Shown: positions 19,497 to 32,412, numbered from the stretch's first letter. The stretch is DNA of 64,000 nucleotides from Nectonema munidae (GCA_030549495.1 JAUIRK010000605.1:1-64000), one strand, 5' to 3'. Numbers and translations: made by a program. The notes: generated by a model not told the origin, from the letters alone.

Positions 19497-19650
19497 CTAT
19501 ATCGCTGTTTTTGAGGTTTAAGTATTTCAGTGTAGGGGTGTCTAATGTCAATAAGTATAGGTTGTATGTATATGTATTAGTATGTGTTTGTGTATGTATG
19601 CATGTCTAGATGTTTTTATGTCAGACGTGTATTAATACAAATAAATAGGA
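19497..19650 (+). repeat. Dispersed repeat, copy 1 (pair with 60476-60650)
   Basis: The stretch around TTTAAGTATTTCAGTGTA, then GGTGTCTAATGTCAATA and a TATG/TGTA-rich tail is repeated in the same orientation at 60476-60650, inside intron 2 of the SIX gene. No coding capacity; class unknown. Confidence 0.6.
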
Positions 19651-20746
19651 AAGTTTGTGTCAAGAATGTCAAAAAATGTATATGTCAATGTATGTATCCA
19701 CGTTTGTGCTAACACCAAACTCAACCTTAACACAACTCTAATCACTCATGCTAATTATACACTATTATGCAAATTAAGGAAAAAATGTGAACAAAATCAG
19801 TGGTAGAAGGTAACTTGCTCTCCTCATAAGATATACATTTCCATGGCTCTCAACTAAAGATAGTAAGACGGAGTTTTAGTTTTTTTATAATGAATGTTCT
19901 CAATAAAACAAAACCTACAGCAATTCTTTAATTGAAACTTTTGAAGAAACCACCTACACTGTGATCTGACAAGTTATTTTAGTCTGCAAAAGTTCAATAT
20001 CTTCAATAAAAGAATAATGAAAAGAAAAACACAAGAAGTTAACTTAAATACGCCAAGTTTTGATCATAAAATTAGTGTTATATTTCCAATAAATATAAAC
20101 GAATACTTTTCACGTATTGCTTTTACTACTAATAATCGGGTTAGAAATAGCTAATTCAAAGCAATATATAAATATATATAGAGAGAGATCTGTAAACGAT
20201 ATGCTTTGTTTTGAAAATTTAATTACTACAAATAGGTAGCAAGACAAAATTCTTTTATCAGTTTATCTGTTGAATGATATTTGGTAATTATAATGTCATC
20301 ATTGTAAGAAAGAGATTTTAATGTATCTAAAATAGATTCTAATATATGCATACATATTTGTTGTAATGAATTTTGACAAATTGTATATACAGCGGATATG
20401 AATCTAACATTTTTCAGCATATTCCTTCCTTCAATGCGTATTGACTAGTCTGTGCTAAACTAAAAATCAATATCATTCATCATTATGAACATTTCGAATA
20501 TTTCTAATAAAAGTAAGGTCTATATAGTAGAGTAGTTCGGAGATGGCATTAACCATTCTTATAACTTGCATTGATATACAATTTTTATATCACCTTTTTA
20601 ACACTACTCTGCTTTATTTATAGCTAACATTTAGATAAAAAAACTGCCTTGACATTCCATATCGAGGTAATCTCATTATAATATTAATAAACTAACTAGT
20701 ACGCTAACTGCAGTGCTAAATGTGTACTCCTACACATGTTTGTCCT
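19651..20746. other. AT-rich non-coding stretch
   Basis: No gene, RNA or clear repeat recognised. Confidence 0.4.
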
Positions 20747-21373
20747 GGGAAAGGGACTTTCTGGCGCAGACGTTTTGGCTCAGCCTTTTTGTCGCGACCT
20801 GTTCTATTTGGGGATGCCGCTTAATGCGCGAAACTTTTTGGCGCTGAAGTTATAATTTAAAACTAATTTTATTTTGACTATTACTATTTTACAGTAAAAA
20901 AATATTAATACGCAACTTCCATATCTCATTTATACTTTTTCAAACAGCGGGTATTTTGTATAATATTTTTATTATAGTAATTATTGTTTTAAGGTGAAGC
21001 ATTGCATTGTGTGTGTATATGTATGATGGTTACAAATGACATTTTACTGAGTTGAGAATAATTGCGCTTTTGATTTATAATGTATAATCAAAATAAATTT
21101 GGTTAATTCACAATCGCAATGTATGATTTGATTTGTTTCATTTTTAGCTAATGATAATAATTGGCATATGTGATTGCAAATTATGATAGGGTTGAGTTTA
21201 CTGTTTGTGATACCAACGGCTTCAAATCGTAATTTTAGTGGATTGATTGAATCAAGCATCATTCAGTTTTTTTAATATTGTAATTTAAAAGGGGATCTAT
21301 AAAAAATTCCGCGCCCAAAAATCAGTGCCAAAATGGTCGCGCCAAAATCCACGCACCAAAAAGTCTCTAACCC
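20747..21373. mobile_element. MITE-like element with GCGCCAAAA-type inverted ends
   Basis: The left end (GGGAAAGGGACTTTCTGGCG followed by CAGACGTTTTGGC) is, in reverse complement, an approximate match to the right end (GCGCCAAAATCC, then GCACCAAAAAGTCTCTAACCC without the last base). The motif GCGCCAAAA or a close variant recurs several times in each end, so the ends are degenerate arrays of one short motif. The interior is AT-rich with no ORF. Confidence 0.5.
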
Positions 21374-21933
21374 GTTTAATAACGAATTGAATGTTACACT
21401 TTTAAGTAAACTTGGACACTTACGCATGGTCCAATATTAATTGTGGCCATTAATTATGTGGTAATATTTTTATCCAATATAGCTAAATATTTGTTTTTAC
21501 TTATAACAAATTTTAATCTTGTCAATGGTCTAATGCCAATTGGTCAAATCGAAATTCGTCTATAAATAACTCATCCAAATGTACCAATTGTTCAATTATA
21601 AGAGTATGCTCAGAGTAAGTGCTAGTGTTTACGCTTAATGTTAGAATTAGTGTTTGGCTTTTTTACGAACAATGTTAGAGTTAGTGTTATAATTCGTTTT
21701 CAAATATTTTTTTCTAAAAGTTCGGAATCAATGTAAAAGAATTGGTCTATTCTTTTATGAATTGAAACTTCATATTCAACTTTTCATATCTTGGAAAATA
21801 GTGGAAGTACCATAGATAAATTGGTGACCACAATTTGCCTATTAATATTTTTAATCCTTTTTATTTTTTGGATATACTTTTAGTGATATGTAAAACCATT
21901 CGGTACAACCAGGTCATTTACACTCATCATATC

Positions 21934-22066
21934 TTAACCCATTTAAGGCCAAGCAAAGCAGACGATATCTAAAAAACGCAGACGATTTATATTCAAAGTT
22001 ATTGAAAAAAGCAGACGAAGATGAAATTACTTTCCAAAATAGGAACATTGGCCGTAAATGGGTTAA
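21934..22066 (+). mobile_element. TTAA-flanked MITE, copy 1
   Basis: A 133-bp unit bounded by TTAA on both sides. Terminal inverted repeats TTAACCCATTTAAGGCC and TTAACCCATTTACGGCC differ at one base. The body contains CAGACGATATCTAAAAAA and a GCAGACGAAGATGAAATTAC block shared with copies at 22738 and 28129. TTAA targets and CCC termini are the signature of piggyBac-type elements, so these are probably piggyBac-derived MITEs. Confidence 0.8.
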
Positions 22067-22737
22067 TTTAAATATAAATTTGGGACTGAAGTTAACTGAT
22101 CGAGGTTTAATTGAACTAACTATAAGTGGCGAAAGTAAATAATATTTAATAGAAGTCCTTATATTCGGATGGAAAATTCAATTTTCCCTAATTTATCATA
22201 CTCAATATCTTGTGTTGGATATTTGATAGACAACACTTTTTATGCACACACTACATCCTTGCCTCTATAACAAAAGACTTGCACACACTTTTGCAAATAC
22301 AAAAAGGTTGTATGATTTGAATATTCATTCAGCTAATTAAAATTTCGACGCTTAAATTTGATTTTTTTTAATTTCGTTTCTTCTCATATGTGTCTGGTAA
22401 ACAACAATCAATTGATTCTATTCTAATATATTTGGAGCAGGACATGCACAACCAGTTACATCATTCCAATCCACTTAATCGTAACTTCCTTTCAAAAGAA
22501 CTCGCATATAGCTTGTCTTTGCTCAAATGATGGTCTTTTGAGCAATATCGTGATACTAAAAAACTTTGATTGCAAATTCCTTCTTCTCAAACTGATGAAA
22601 GCTGGAAAGTTATTGAAAATAAAAGGTTAGGAGTTTGTTTAAATTTTAACACCAAATACTCTATATATCATTTAAATTCAGGAGGTTGTTATCATCTGCG
22701 TATAAAGCACAATAGTAAATAAAGTGAACTTTCCTTT

Positions 22738-22874
22738 TTAACCCAATAAGTACCATAGAAATCAGACGATATTTAAAAAACTCAGACTATTTATATTCAA
22801 AGTCATTGAAAAAAGCAGACAAAGATGAAATTACTTATGTTCACTAATGGGAACATTGGGACTTAATGGGTTAA
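22738..22874 (+). mobile_element. TTAA-flanked MITE, copy 2
   Basis: A 137-bp copy in the same orientation as 21934, bounded by TTAA at 22738-22741 and 22871-22874. It shares the CAGACGATAT and AAAGCAGACAAAGATGAAAT blocks. Its left terminal repeat is more diverged (AACCCAATAAG). Confidence 0.75.
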
Positions 22875-23223
22875 TAGCGCTTTTTATAAAATAATTTAAA
22901 AGTCGTATTTTATAAAGTTGCGTAAAGGAAGTTTAAGTTATTGTATCAACTTTTTTATATTCCATTTTTTATAAATAATCTTTATTTTGTAAAAATTTCA
23001 GAAGTTAACAAACGAATAGTAAGTTTTTAACACTTCTTACACTCTACCACTGATTTAACTCTTCAAATTTTTTCCTTTATTTGGCTAATATTTTGGCAAG
23101 TGTTCAATCTATTCCTAAATGGACCTAGTGTAAAATTTTGGAAACCTATTTTGTCTAGTGTTGGCGCATCCGTACATAAATACATTTACATATACATTTT
23201 TTTACATTTTGACAGAAACTAGT

Positions 23224-23322
23224 TGAGTTAAGTTAAGTTGTTTGTGACGTTCGCACCCATCCTTTTGGATATCGTGGCCCACACGGAATGCTGAGTCCAG
23301 GTCTACCTGGGCATTCCATCCA
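23224..23322 (-). mobile_element. LINE 3'-end repeat with (TTAAC)n tail, copy 1
   Basis: About 100 bp that is nearly identical to 62574-62690. On the minus strand it reads CCACGATATCCAAAAGGATG, then GTGCGAACGTCACAAACAAC and ends in repeats of TTAAC. A pentanucleotide tail after a conserved 3' UTR is how CR1-group LINEs end, so these are likely strongly 5'-truncated insertions of one LINE or of a SINE that shares its tail. Confidence 0.65.
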
Positions 23323-23346
23323 TTCATCATTACGTTAAGACTAAGA

Positions 23347-23484
23347 ACATGCCATATTCACTTCAAGAAGTCAGAGAAATTAATAACTTGTGTTCCATTT
23401 GTTCAGAAGTAAAGCCTCGTTTTTATAAACCTCCTGACTCTCATTTTATCAGAGCAACTGAGCCATTTCAACTTGATGAAGGTA
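23347..23484 (+). mobile_element. Fossil fragment of a Gypsy-type LTR retrotransposon (integrase region)
   Basis: A short frame resembles the N-terminal part of a Ty3/Gypsy integrase: a C-x(2)-C pair in a zinc-binding context, then KPRFYKPP, and RATEPFQL like the family's K/RATQPFERL. Only about 45 residues remain, with no LTRs or other domains recognised nearby. An old, broken fossil. Confidence 0.45.
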
Positions 23485-25339
23485 TTAATTAATGTGCAAT
23501 TTGTCAATGGTGATTTATTAATGCATCGGAAAAAGTAGTTCACTTTTAGCTATTGTCTCATACTAACTTTAGTAAATTTAAGGTATTTCCGTTTACAACG
23601 TATAAAGGATGCTATTTTCATTTCACCCAAACATTGTACAAAAATATTGTCAACTTGGGATACAAATCTTGGATCAAAAAAACCATAGCTTCAGATTTAC
23701 GATAAAACTGCTGATGGGAATTTCCTTACTTCCTGTTGATAAGGTTTTTTTTATAAATAATTTCAAATAAAAGTCATTTAATTATAATTTTACCTAGGTT
23801 ACAACTGTTTATAAAAGACTGAAAAATCTAACGAATGAAATTTTTTCTTTACAAAAGTTTTTTTTTAACTATTTCGAAAAAACCTGGTTCGAAATATATA
23901 AACCATGTTTTTGGAATATATATAAACGAGAAATCAGAACAAACAATCACTGTAACGGCTGGCATAATGGGTAATACTATTTTTGATTTATTCATTTCCA
24001 TAAATTTTACAGTAAATTTCTAGGTTAGGAGTTCTTTACCATTTGAACAACTTTCAGTTTGGGAAGTTCTTGATTTTTTTTAAAAAGAAGAACGGAAATT
24101 CAACACTGATATAGTGATGATAGAAAGAAATCTTTTCAAAAAATATTCAGATATACACATCATGAAAAAAGGAAATGCTGGAACAGGTGTACGACAATTT
24201 TTACCCAGACTCAAACATCCTGATCTTTTGCAAAAAAATCGAATCCTATATTTCCAATTCAAAAGAATCACTAGAGAACGAAACTGAAAATATAGACTTT
24301 CAAAAGTTAAATATCATTTCTCAATTGAATTTCTTATGAAAAAATAAACTTTTTTTATATTCTTATTATCAATTCACAATTGAATTTATATGAATAAACT
24401 TTTTTCTTAAAATATATATATATTGTTTGTTTTCCTTTTTTCATTTTCTGTTTCAAGAGTGTGCAATGTAAATGTGTGTGTCCTGTGTGTGTGGGATAGA
24501 GAGAGCTGAGGATTGTGTTTGTATGTGTGTATTTGTTTGTTTAAAATGAGCATGTCTAACATTGAATGCTTTTGTTCAAAGGCATGTGTGTCATATGTTT
24601 TCGGTATTTTTCTGCTGTAAGAGTGTATGATGAAGTTAATCCTCTTACATTTTCTCGCCCCTAACGTCCATAAACCTTTGCTATCATGAGCTACAAAATA
24701 TAAGGCTTTTGTTTACGTTACCCTCGATGATTCGTCAGCATGCAGATATTGAAATCTTAACTGGCCAATAAAGTAGGCCAGTTTCGTGCTAAGGGCGACT
24801 TATAGCCCAAATATTAGCTCAACCTTAAATATTGACTTAGATTTTGGGGGGTCGACTCATCTGTACGTCGATCTATACACCAAAATATAGGATATATAAG
24901 AATGCAACTTCGAACATTATGCAAAATACCCTTCATAATGATTGTTGAATTGAATAAATCCTTACTTACAACGCATATATGATGATATATTTAAGTTCTA
25001 TAAAGTTTAATGGCATCATAAAAATATTGTGGTCAATTAAAGGCAATTTCTTAAAAAAATTTTCCCCTCCATGTAAACTTGGTGCTAGCGATCGACCTTT
25101 TTCCACGATGCCATGAAGAGTGTGTAGTATACCTTGGGAAAATGTAATTTCTCGCTTTGAAAAAGCGTAGCAGCCAATTAAGGAGGAGCAATCATGATGC
25201 AATCGAAGTAGACGAATCATTATCATCATTATTATTATATTTCTAGAATAGATTAACGCAATTTGTTAAAGTGTAACTAAAGAACTCAATTGTACTCCAC
25301 CCCTGCAATTTGTCTAGCATACACACGCACCTATATACT
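23485..25339. other. AT-rich non-coding stretch
   Basis: No gene recognised. A TG-rich low-complexity patch lies near 24470-24540. It may include further decayed mobile DNA, but nothing I can name. Confidence 0.4.
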
Positions 25340-25611
25340 CGTGAGTATGTGAGAGGAGTACTGTTTAATGTGTATGCGCGCTTGTTTACCTGTTTGCATT
25401 AGGCAAAGCCACCCGCAGCTTCCCGACTTTCTCACATTCAACTTTGGGAAAGTGTGTTTATAAAGAGCGCGATTAAGGGAGGTGTGAAGCGTCATAGTTT
25501 TCAGTTGTGATCATTATTAAGAATTGTTTGCGTATCCTCCATGCTGTACAATGTACATACATACATCCTACCTCCCCCTCTCTTGCACGGCCCTAATCGA
25601 GTGTAATAAGA
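25340..25611 (+). promoter_or_regulatory. Candidate promoter and first exon
   Basis: An island of higher GC contains TATAAA at 25459, an arthropod-type initiator TCAGTT at 25501 and a strong donor GTAAGT at 25611. The TATA-to-initiator spacing (about 44 bases) is longer than the usual ~30, and the nearer TCA at 25492 is a weaker initiator. If real, it starts a non-coding first exon transcribed rightwards. No matching coding exon is recognised downstream. Confidence 0.25.
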
Positions 25612-28128
25612 GTAAGTCATTTCTCACTTTTAATATACTCCATATTTGATTTTAGGGGTGAGCGAAGGTTTATCCCAAAAGAAGTTTGCGTCCCCTACAA
25701 CACTCTTTTTATCACTCCGAGTACTTATTGCTTATATTATATTGATTGTAGGTAGGTAGAATACTTTAAAATATTGTGGTCAATAAAACCTTCTCATTAA
25801 AATTTGTAAGATGAGAATGCTCAATTAATTATTACCCGATAATTATTTAGTGAAATAATCAAGTTGGCGATTAAAGATTATAAAAAACGGTAACTAACAA
25901 CGATTAAAATAACTAACATTAAAATAAATCACAAAAAAAGTAATAAAAACCGTAAAAATAACCTTACGATATCTGGATATATTTGAGCTAAAAATTGGAA
26001 AATGTGTATGTGTGTGTGTTTGAGGGGGATGAGATGTCCTATTATATCAAATTCGATCAATGAGTAGTTTTAAGGTTCTATTTTCAATTAAATGTTGGGA
26101 AAATGTCATATATTAATTTAATTATGATCTACAAACTCTTTATAGAGCAAAAAATTATCCTGGTCTGGGTCAACTATCTCTTCAGGATTTCGGATGAAGC
26201 TTTAGAAAATGTTTGCAATGGTTTCAGCTCGAGGTCCTTTTGATTCGAGATGAGATGATGGTTCGCCGAGTGTCGGTAGAATATCATTTCTAAATATGAA
26301 GTAAACGTTCTTAATAAATTTTAGTGCAGAAACAAAGTAAATTAAAATGAATTGTAGTATGATTAATAGTGATTTCGACCTAAAACTAAATAAAATTTTG
26401 GGAAGAATAAATAATTAAGTAAAAAATTAATTAAGTAAACAAATTAAAATAATGAGATTAAATTTTAATTAAGAAAAGCGAAGGTTAAGCGCCTTTAATA
26501 TTGCAATTAGTATTTAACTAAATCTATTTAAAAAGTTATGCAATACATGCATGACGACTCTCCCGATTTTGGCGGAATTATACCGCTTTAGATGCTTCAA
26601 CCCATTCCGCAGTTTCAGGATAAAAATTTAAGTCAAAATCTCAATTTAAACTATTTTTCTATTTGTTTGAACAATAAGTTTATCATTTTATGACAATTTC
26701 ATATTAAGATGACAACAGTGATTTACCAAAATTTTTTTCAATTTGAACCAAGAGAACGCATCTCGAAGTTTGTTAAATACAGCAAGAAAAGGAGTACTTG
26801 AATTGCAGAAACATGTATAACGGAATTTCAGGAGAGTATGCTTGAATTGCAAAAAGGTGTGACGGAACTGAAAACGTGGATATTTTTATGATGTTGAGAA
26901 CGTATGTCACTTTTTCATTTTTAAAATTTTTAAATAACATAACATTCTGCGAAAAAAATAGTAATAATATTGTAAAAAATAAGATGTGTAAGTTATAATC
27001 CCGATTTTGGATTTAAAAAAACACGAAAATTCCCTATTAGAGAGAGAGAGAGAAAGTTTATTTCAAAATAATATTGAGTAAAAGAAATTAAACATAATGA
27101 TGAGAAGAAGCCGTAGTTTACAAAATCTATAAATTACATGGAATGAACAAAGGTTCTAAAAAAATCAAGATCAAATATTAGTTTGATGGATTATTAAAGG
27201 CCAGATGACCGCTTAGAAATAACCCAGAAAACAATAAAAGAACTAATATTATATTAAGATTCTAGAATGTTAGCAAGTTCCAATAGTATACTTATAAAGA
27301 GCATTTCAAGACGAATAAAACTAAAAAGCGAGAAACACTTGTCTCAAAACAAAAATCAATAAAAGATAAGTTGAAAGAATCAATATTTTTAATCATCAAT
27401 TTTTGTATTAATTAAATCTTTTGGAAAGCATATGAATAATGTTTTATTTCTTTCCCGTATTTTTAAGAAAACTTTTAAAGCGTTAAAATCAATTTTTTTC
27501 TTTTATAAAATAAATTCTTTGTCTTTGCATCCAAGGGATCATTAGTAAAACATTTGAATATGAATCTTATATGCTGAATTGTTGAAAAAAGGGGACATTG
27601 AAAGAAATGCATGCAAAAAGAAGACAATTTTGAGTTGTAGGTAAATTCAAAACAAACGTATATATCGTATATCAATAATATTAAGAAAAAATTTTACTTA
27701 CAAGAAAAGTTATTATTGATTTTTTTTAAATATCCTAGTAAACGTGTAGCAGTAAATTTGAATATTTCTAAGTTTTTGCATAATACTTTCAAAAGTCCTA
27801 ATTAATATTTTAAATACCGATTTTGATATTTTGTTATAATATCTCTAATTTAAGGTAAAGGGTTAGGGACAAGACGGAAAAGGATAAAAAAAAAGATGGA
27901 TATAACGATGCTATACTCACTCGCTCTGCTTTTCTGTTAACATGACAAATAAAAAATGGCGCTTTTAATTTAAACACTATGTAAAGGCGTTCATCGCTAA
28001 CTAAAATAGGGCTAATTGATCTTATCAATTATTATTTTTATTATTATTATTATTATCCTTATCATTCCTTACTTCTTCCTCAAATTGAACATAATTCTCT
28101 CAAAACAAACTAAAAATTATTTACTTTG
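25612..28128. other. AT-rich non-coding stretch
   Basis: Holds simple repeats ((GT)n near 26000, (GA)n near 27040, ATT-rich near 28025). No gene recognised. Confidence 0.4.
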
Positions 28129-28267
28129 TTAACCCATTTACGTCCAATGCTCCCATTTGGTAACATAAGTAATTTCATCTTCATCTGCTTTTTTCAACGA
28201 CTTTGAATATAAATCGTCTGCGTTTTTTTTAAATATCATCTGCTTTGCTTGGCCTTAAATGGGTTAA
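28129..28267 (-). mobile_element. TTAA-flanked MITE, copy 3 (inverted)
   Basis: A 139-bp copy of the element at 21934 in the opposite orientation, bounded by TTAA at 28129-28132 and 28264-28267, with terminal TTAACCCATTTACG and, on the other end, TTAACCCATTTAAGGCC. The three copies in 6.3 kb differ by scattered substitutions. Confidence 0.8.
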
Positions 28268-29544
28268 CATCAAATTGTTCAGTTTGTTAGTTTAGGTAGT
28301 TTTGGATAGTTTGTAAAACTAGATGAATTCTGTGCTTTTTCAGTAGATAGCTTATTCCGCAGGTCAATATATTAACCATTTGTGTTTAATTAGATTCAAC
28401 ATTTTAATGTGTTAAATTATTTTTATATGCTGAAAAAAATTGTTGAATTAAGACTAAATAATGTATATATACAATTAGTTTATATATCGTTATAAATCTT
28501 TCGGTTTTGTGATGTAATTTTAAATTAAACATTGACACCATAATTTTTGATTTGTTTTATAAGAATAATCTTTAGTGATACAAGCTGCCTTCTCCCGTAC
28601 CCCCCACTCATCAACTTTATTCTCATCAAAAGAAAGACTTGTGTAGTATATATAACAGGCTAAGAAATATGATACTCCTATAAAAAGCTATGTATTTTTC
28701 TCGATGGAAAACACGTATTTATTTACACTGGTTGTGTTTTAAAGTTTATATACTTCTAATTGCGTCGTTCATCATATGGAAAGAAAACTTAAAACGTGAT
28801 ATCTTTGTTGATAAATACACATTGAAACATGATATTGGTGGGTGATGATGAAGAAAAAATGGGATGATTATATCGCGGTAAGAAGCGTTATAATATCACA
28901 GTCAGTGCATTGCTTCATAACATTTCAAACCCAATAGTCAACCTTAGTTAAACCGAATCCTTCATAAGAAGAAGAAGAATTGATTGATTGAAAAAACGCA
29001 CAAAGTAATAAAATTCTTTTAAGAATCAGAAAAATTTTTATTATGATATTAACAATTGTAAATAATAGAAAGGAAAATACTGCAAAACTTCAAAAGGTCA
29101 TGTAGTCGCCTGTATGAAATCTCGCAAAATATGATAAATAAAAAATCTAATTAGTGGATTTAATATACATATAGTTTGTGATATGTAAAAAATAGAAATA
29201 GTACTAGGTTTTAATATATAATAGATAAATCCTTTACTATAGTTATATACAGTACATACTTTTTATGTCTGTTCGCACGAATAACAATGATTTATACAAC
29301 ATTCTAATAAATAATTATCCAAATACAAATATACTTAATTACTTTTTTAAATTTACTAATATTCACATGTACATAGTTAAGTAAATATTGATTTTTGTTC
29401 CATAAAGCGGAAACGATAAACATTTTTTAATGAAAATAATATTGCATTTAACGATTTTGGTAAAATTATTGAGTTATGTTGCTTATATTTCAATAATATT
29501 ATCGTATTATATGAACTCCCTAAAATTCGAGATTATACGATTAA
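28268..29544. other. AT-rich non-coding stretch
   Basis: No gene or clear repeat recognised. Confidence 0.4.
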
Positions 29545-30110
29545 ATAGCTAGTCCCAAAATAGTCAGTATACCATTCCAAAATAGCTAGTTTACCAAAAG
29601 AGTTCATTTGGGACTAGCTGTTTAGTCATATAATCGTCTGTTTTGACTAGGAAAAATTAGAGTTGGAAGAGCACGATCATAATTTGTTTTTTTACATTTT
29701 ATTTTTATTATTTTGCTTTTTACAACAAAAATATTCCTATTCACTATAAACATAATGGGAAACTGTTTTCTTGAGAAGATTTCTATTTCTAGGTTTAAAA
29801 AAGTGGCAGAGCTGCTATACTTTATTTAAAATTTATATAGCATTACAAAGGAGGGCGTATGTGCCAACATCAACGCCAAAACTTTTATAGAGAAAGTTAA
29901 AAAATTAATGCAAACTATTTAAAATTCATAAAGCGCAAGGTTTGGTTATTTGAATATTACAAGAATAATGGGAAATTGGTGTTTTGCTAGAACCAGGTAT
30001 TTTGTAACTAGCTATTTTTGTATACTAGCTATTATGGAACTAGCTATTTCGGTCTACTAGCTGTTTTGGACTAGCTATTTTGCGACTGGCTGTTTTGGGT
30101 TTTACCCAAA
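29545..30110. mobile_element. Element with inverted arrays of a CTAGCTATTTTGG motif
   Basis: The left arm (29545-29640) repeats CAAAATAGCTAGT variants. The right arm (29990-30110) repeats the reverse complement ACTAGCTATTTTG about six times at ~18-22 base spacing. The interior is AT-rich without an ORF. The arrangement is a foldback-like non-autonomous element whose ends are short-repeat arrays. No clear target duplication was found. Confidence 0.55.
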
Positions 30111-31303
30111 TTTTCGACAGAAAAATCTGTTCGGATTAATGAGGTTTGACTGTACTCACTTTGAAAAAAATAAACATCACCGCCTGCTTATTCCTTTCTT
30201 ATCCAACAAATTAACTCTTTTGGGTCGGCAGATGGTCTTCTGGTGGGAGACTAGGGTCTCAATCCATGTTATTTATCCTTACCTTCAGTTCACTCCATGG
30301 AAGATCATTCTTTCTCTTGGATGGGATACCGACAAATAAAAAATTTTTTACTTGAAAATAAGCTTTTGAGAGACAGTTTTTTCCTAATTAACAAAAATGG
30401 TCTTCTTTAAATTTATAAAAAAGAAAGTAAATGATTTGTTCAAAAAATTCTGCTACTCAAAGTTTAATGAATTTTGGCGCCACGCGCCTTAAATAGATCT
30501 TACTAAGTGACTGAGATTAGAATCGATATCACGTCTTAGTTTTAGAAGGGAGGTGGGTTGGGTCGCGAGGGTGTTCTGAGATCAAGTTTTAAAAAACTTC
30601 TAAAATAAATATATATTTGGTTTGTGAAAACAAATGACGTATTTATTTTTATTTTGCTCTTTATCACTTACACCTTTTAAGCCCAGATGCGAGAGCTTTT
30701 AAGCCCAGATAGAGAAGGTTTTCAAAAAAATCCGCACTATAAAAGCGAGAGGGTCGACTTCTTTCAGTCTTTAAATCTCCATCTCAAACAACCACCAAGT
30801 TCTCTGAAACATTCATTCTCAACTGGTGGTCGATGATGGTGTATAAGAAATGGTGAAAGGAAATAAGGGACTATTTAAATTACATTTCCAAATTAGATAC
30901 GATTTTTCTTCAAATAAAATTTTGGCATGTAAAATTTTTTATAGAAGATAGAGCTTAGGGTATAAAAGATAAAAACATATAGCAATTTGCCTTGGAGTCG
31001 GATATCTTTTCCCCTTCACATAACTTACATGTGTGAAAAGCGCATTTCTATGCTAACATCAAATGTAAACATAAGAATCCGCTTACAGTATAAATTCATT
31101 CAAATGAAATATGTTTCAAAAACAGATTAGATGAAAATTGGAGCCATCTCAAATTTGTAGTATATTAATTCAAAGTCTATGTATATTAAAACTATTTATA
31201 ACTATAGAAGCAAATTTGATAGGTAAAAATTTCCTCATTTTTGGTTAATTACAATGAAGAAAAGATGGAATTCATTTAAAAATGAAAATAGCGTATATAC
31301 CAT
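30111..31303. other. Non-coding stretch
   Basis: No gene recognised. Two nearby TTTTAAGCCCAGAT copies (about 30677 and 30698) form a short direct repeat. Confidence 0.4.
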
Positions 31304-31401
31304 TTTTACTTTAAGTTCGTCCTTTTTCAATTTAAGTTCGCCCTTTTCCATTTTAAGTTCGTCCTTTTTCATTTTAAGTTCGTCCTTTTTAAATTTGTAT
31401 T
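31304..31401 (+). repeat. Minisatellite, ~21-bp unit TTTAAGTTCGTCCTTTTTCA
   Basis: Four to five tandem copies of a unit close to TTTAAGTTCGTCCTTTTTCA. The same unit forms the arms of the element at 37210-37985, so this is probably a partial or one-armed copy of it. Confidence 0.75.
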
Positions 31402-31764
31402 TAAACTCAAAAGTCTGTTTTTAAAACAGATTGACCTTGCTAGCTATATTTTGTAATGAAAAATGGGATTCGAACTTAAATTCTCCGGACGACATTTTTT
31501 GTTCTACTGTTTAACGAAGAATAAAACACTAACATAGGTGTGCTTGAGTTACAATATTGATATTGAAAAATGAAAATGTACATAAATTTTCGACACAAAC
31601 TAGAATTGCATTCGAATTATGCTTTTTTTGTGAAAACTTTACCATTTTTACAAAAATATGTTTGTAACGTCTGATAATGAAAAACATTTTCTTTTAAAGG
31701 AATATAAGGAAACATTACTTAATTCAATAATAAGTGAAATGAAAAAAATTTATTGAAATAAAAA

Positions 31765-32160
31765 TTATAAACTGTACCACATATGATGGATGTATTTTTG
31801 GCCCAAAGCAGCATTATTGATGTTATTCAACATAAACCGATAGAAACTACTGCATTCCAAAGGAGAAACTGTTTGAAGACTTTGACAAATCAATTCAGAT
31901 AAAGAACTGCTTTCATTTATAAGTAAATCTTTTATTTTTGCTTTGATTTTTGAAAAAGCATTTTCACAAAGATTGAGCATGAATGAATAAGGTGAAAGAT
32001 ATTTTAGAACCTAATTACTTTGGGAATCGAAAAGATTTTGCACATCTCGACATTTATGAATTTGGGCATTGTCTAAAACAATCCAAGCACCTTCATTTAT
32101 TGTTTCATCCAACTCCATTTTGTTCAAAAGTGTTTGCATGAACTTCTTTGTTAAGATTGT
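31765..32160 (-). mobile_element. Tc1/mariner-IS630 type transposase fragment
   Basis: Minus-strand translation gives AWIVLDNAQIHKCRDV, then LKYLSPYSFMLNLCENAFSK and IKAKIKDLL. This matches the second half of a DDE_3 endonuclease: the second catalytic Asp in LDNAQIH, the PYSP-like block, and the third acidic residue in the N-x-x-EN-x-FSK block. One stop separates the two parts (near 32010). About 130 residues remain of a ~340-residue protein. No inverted terminal repeats recognised. A dead copy. Confidence 0.7.
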
Positions 32161-32391
32161 AGGAGAAAAGCACTATTACAAGAAATCATCGGTTATTTGA
32201 CAGCTTATTTAAAATTAAAATTGATTTATCATTTTTGTGGTTTTATCTTCTTTGTACTTTTCTTCATTTATCTTTGTTAAAAATAGATAACAAATTATCC
32301 ACGATCCCTCAACATCCTTAAAAAACTCTTAGAATTAAGAGTGGACAATGTTTTAATTTTTAGGTCTTGGCGACTCCAAGTGTGGTCTAGA
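32161..32391. other. AT-rich non-coding stretch
   Basis: Nothing recognised. Confidence 0.4.
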
Positions 32392-32412
32392 GGTCAGGGT
32401 TGGGAACCACTG
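32392..32412 (-). mobile_element. hAT-like terminal motif
   Basis: On the minus strand CAGTGGTTCCCAACCCTGAC is a typical hAT terminal inverted repeat. The partner end was not identified. It would mark one end of a hAT element extending leftwards. Confidence 0.4.
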
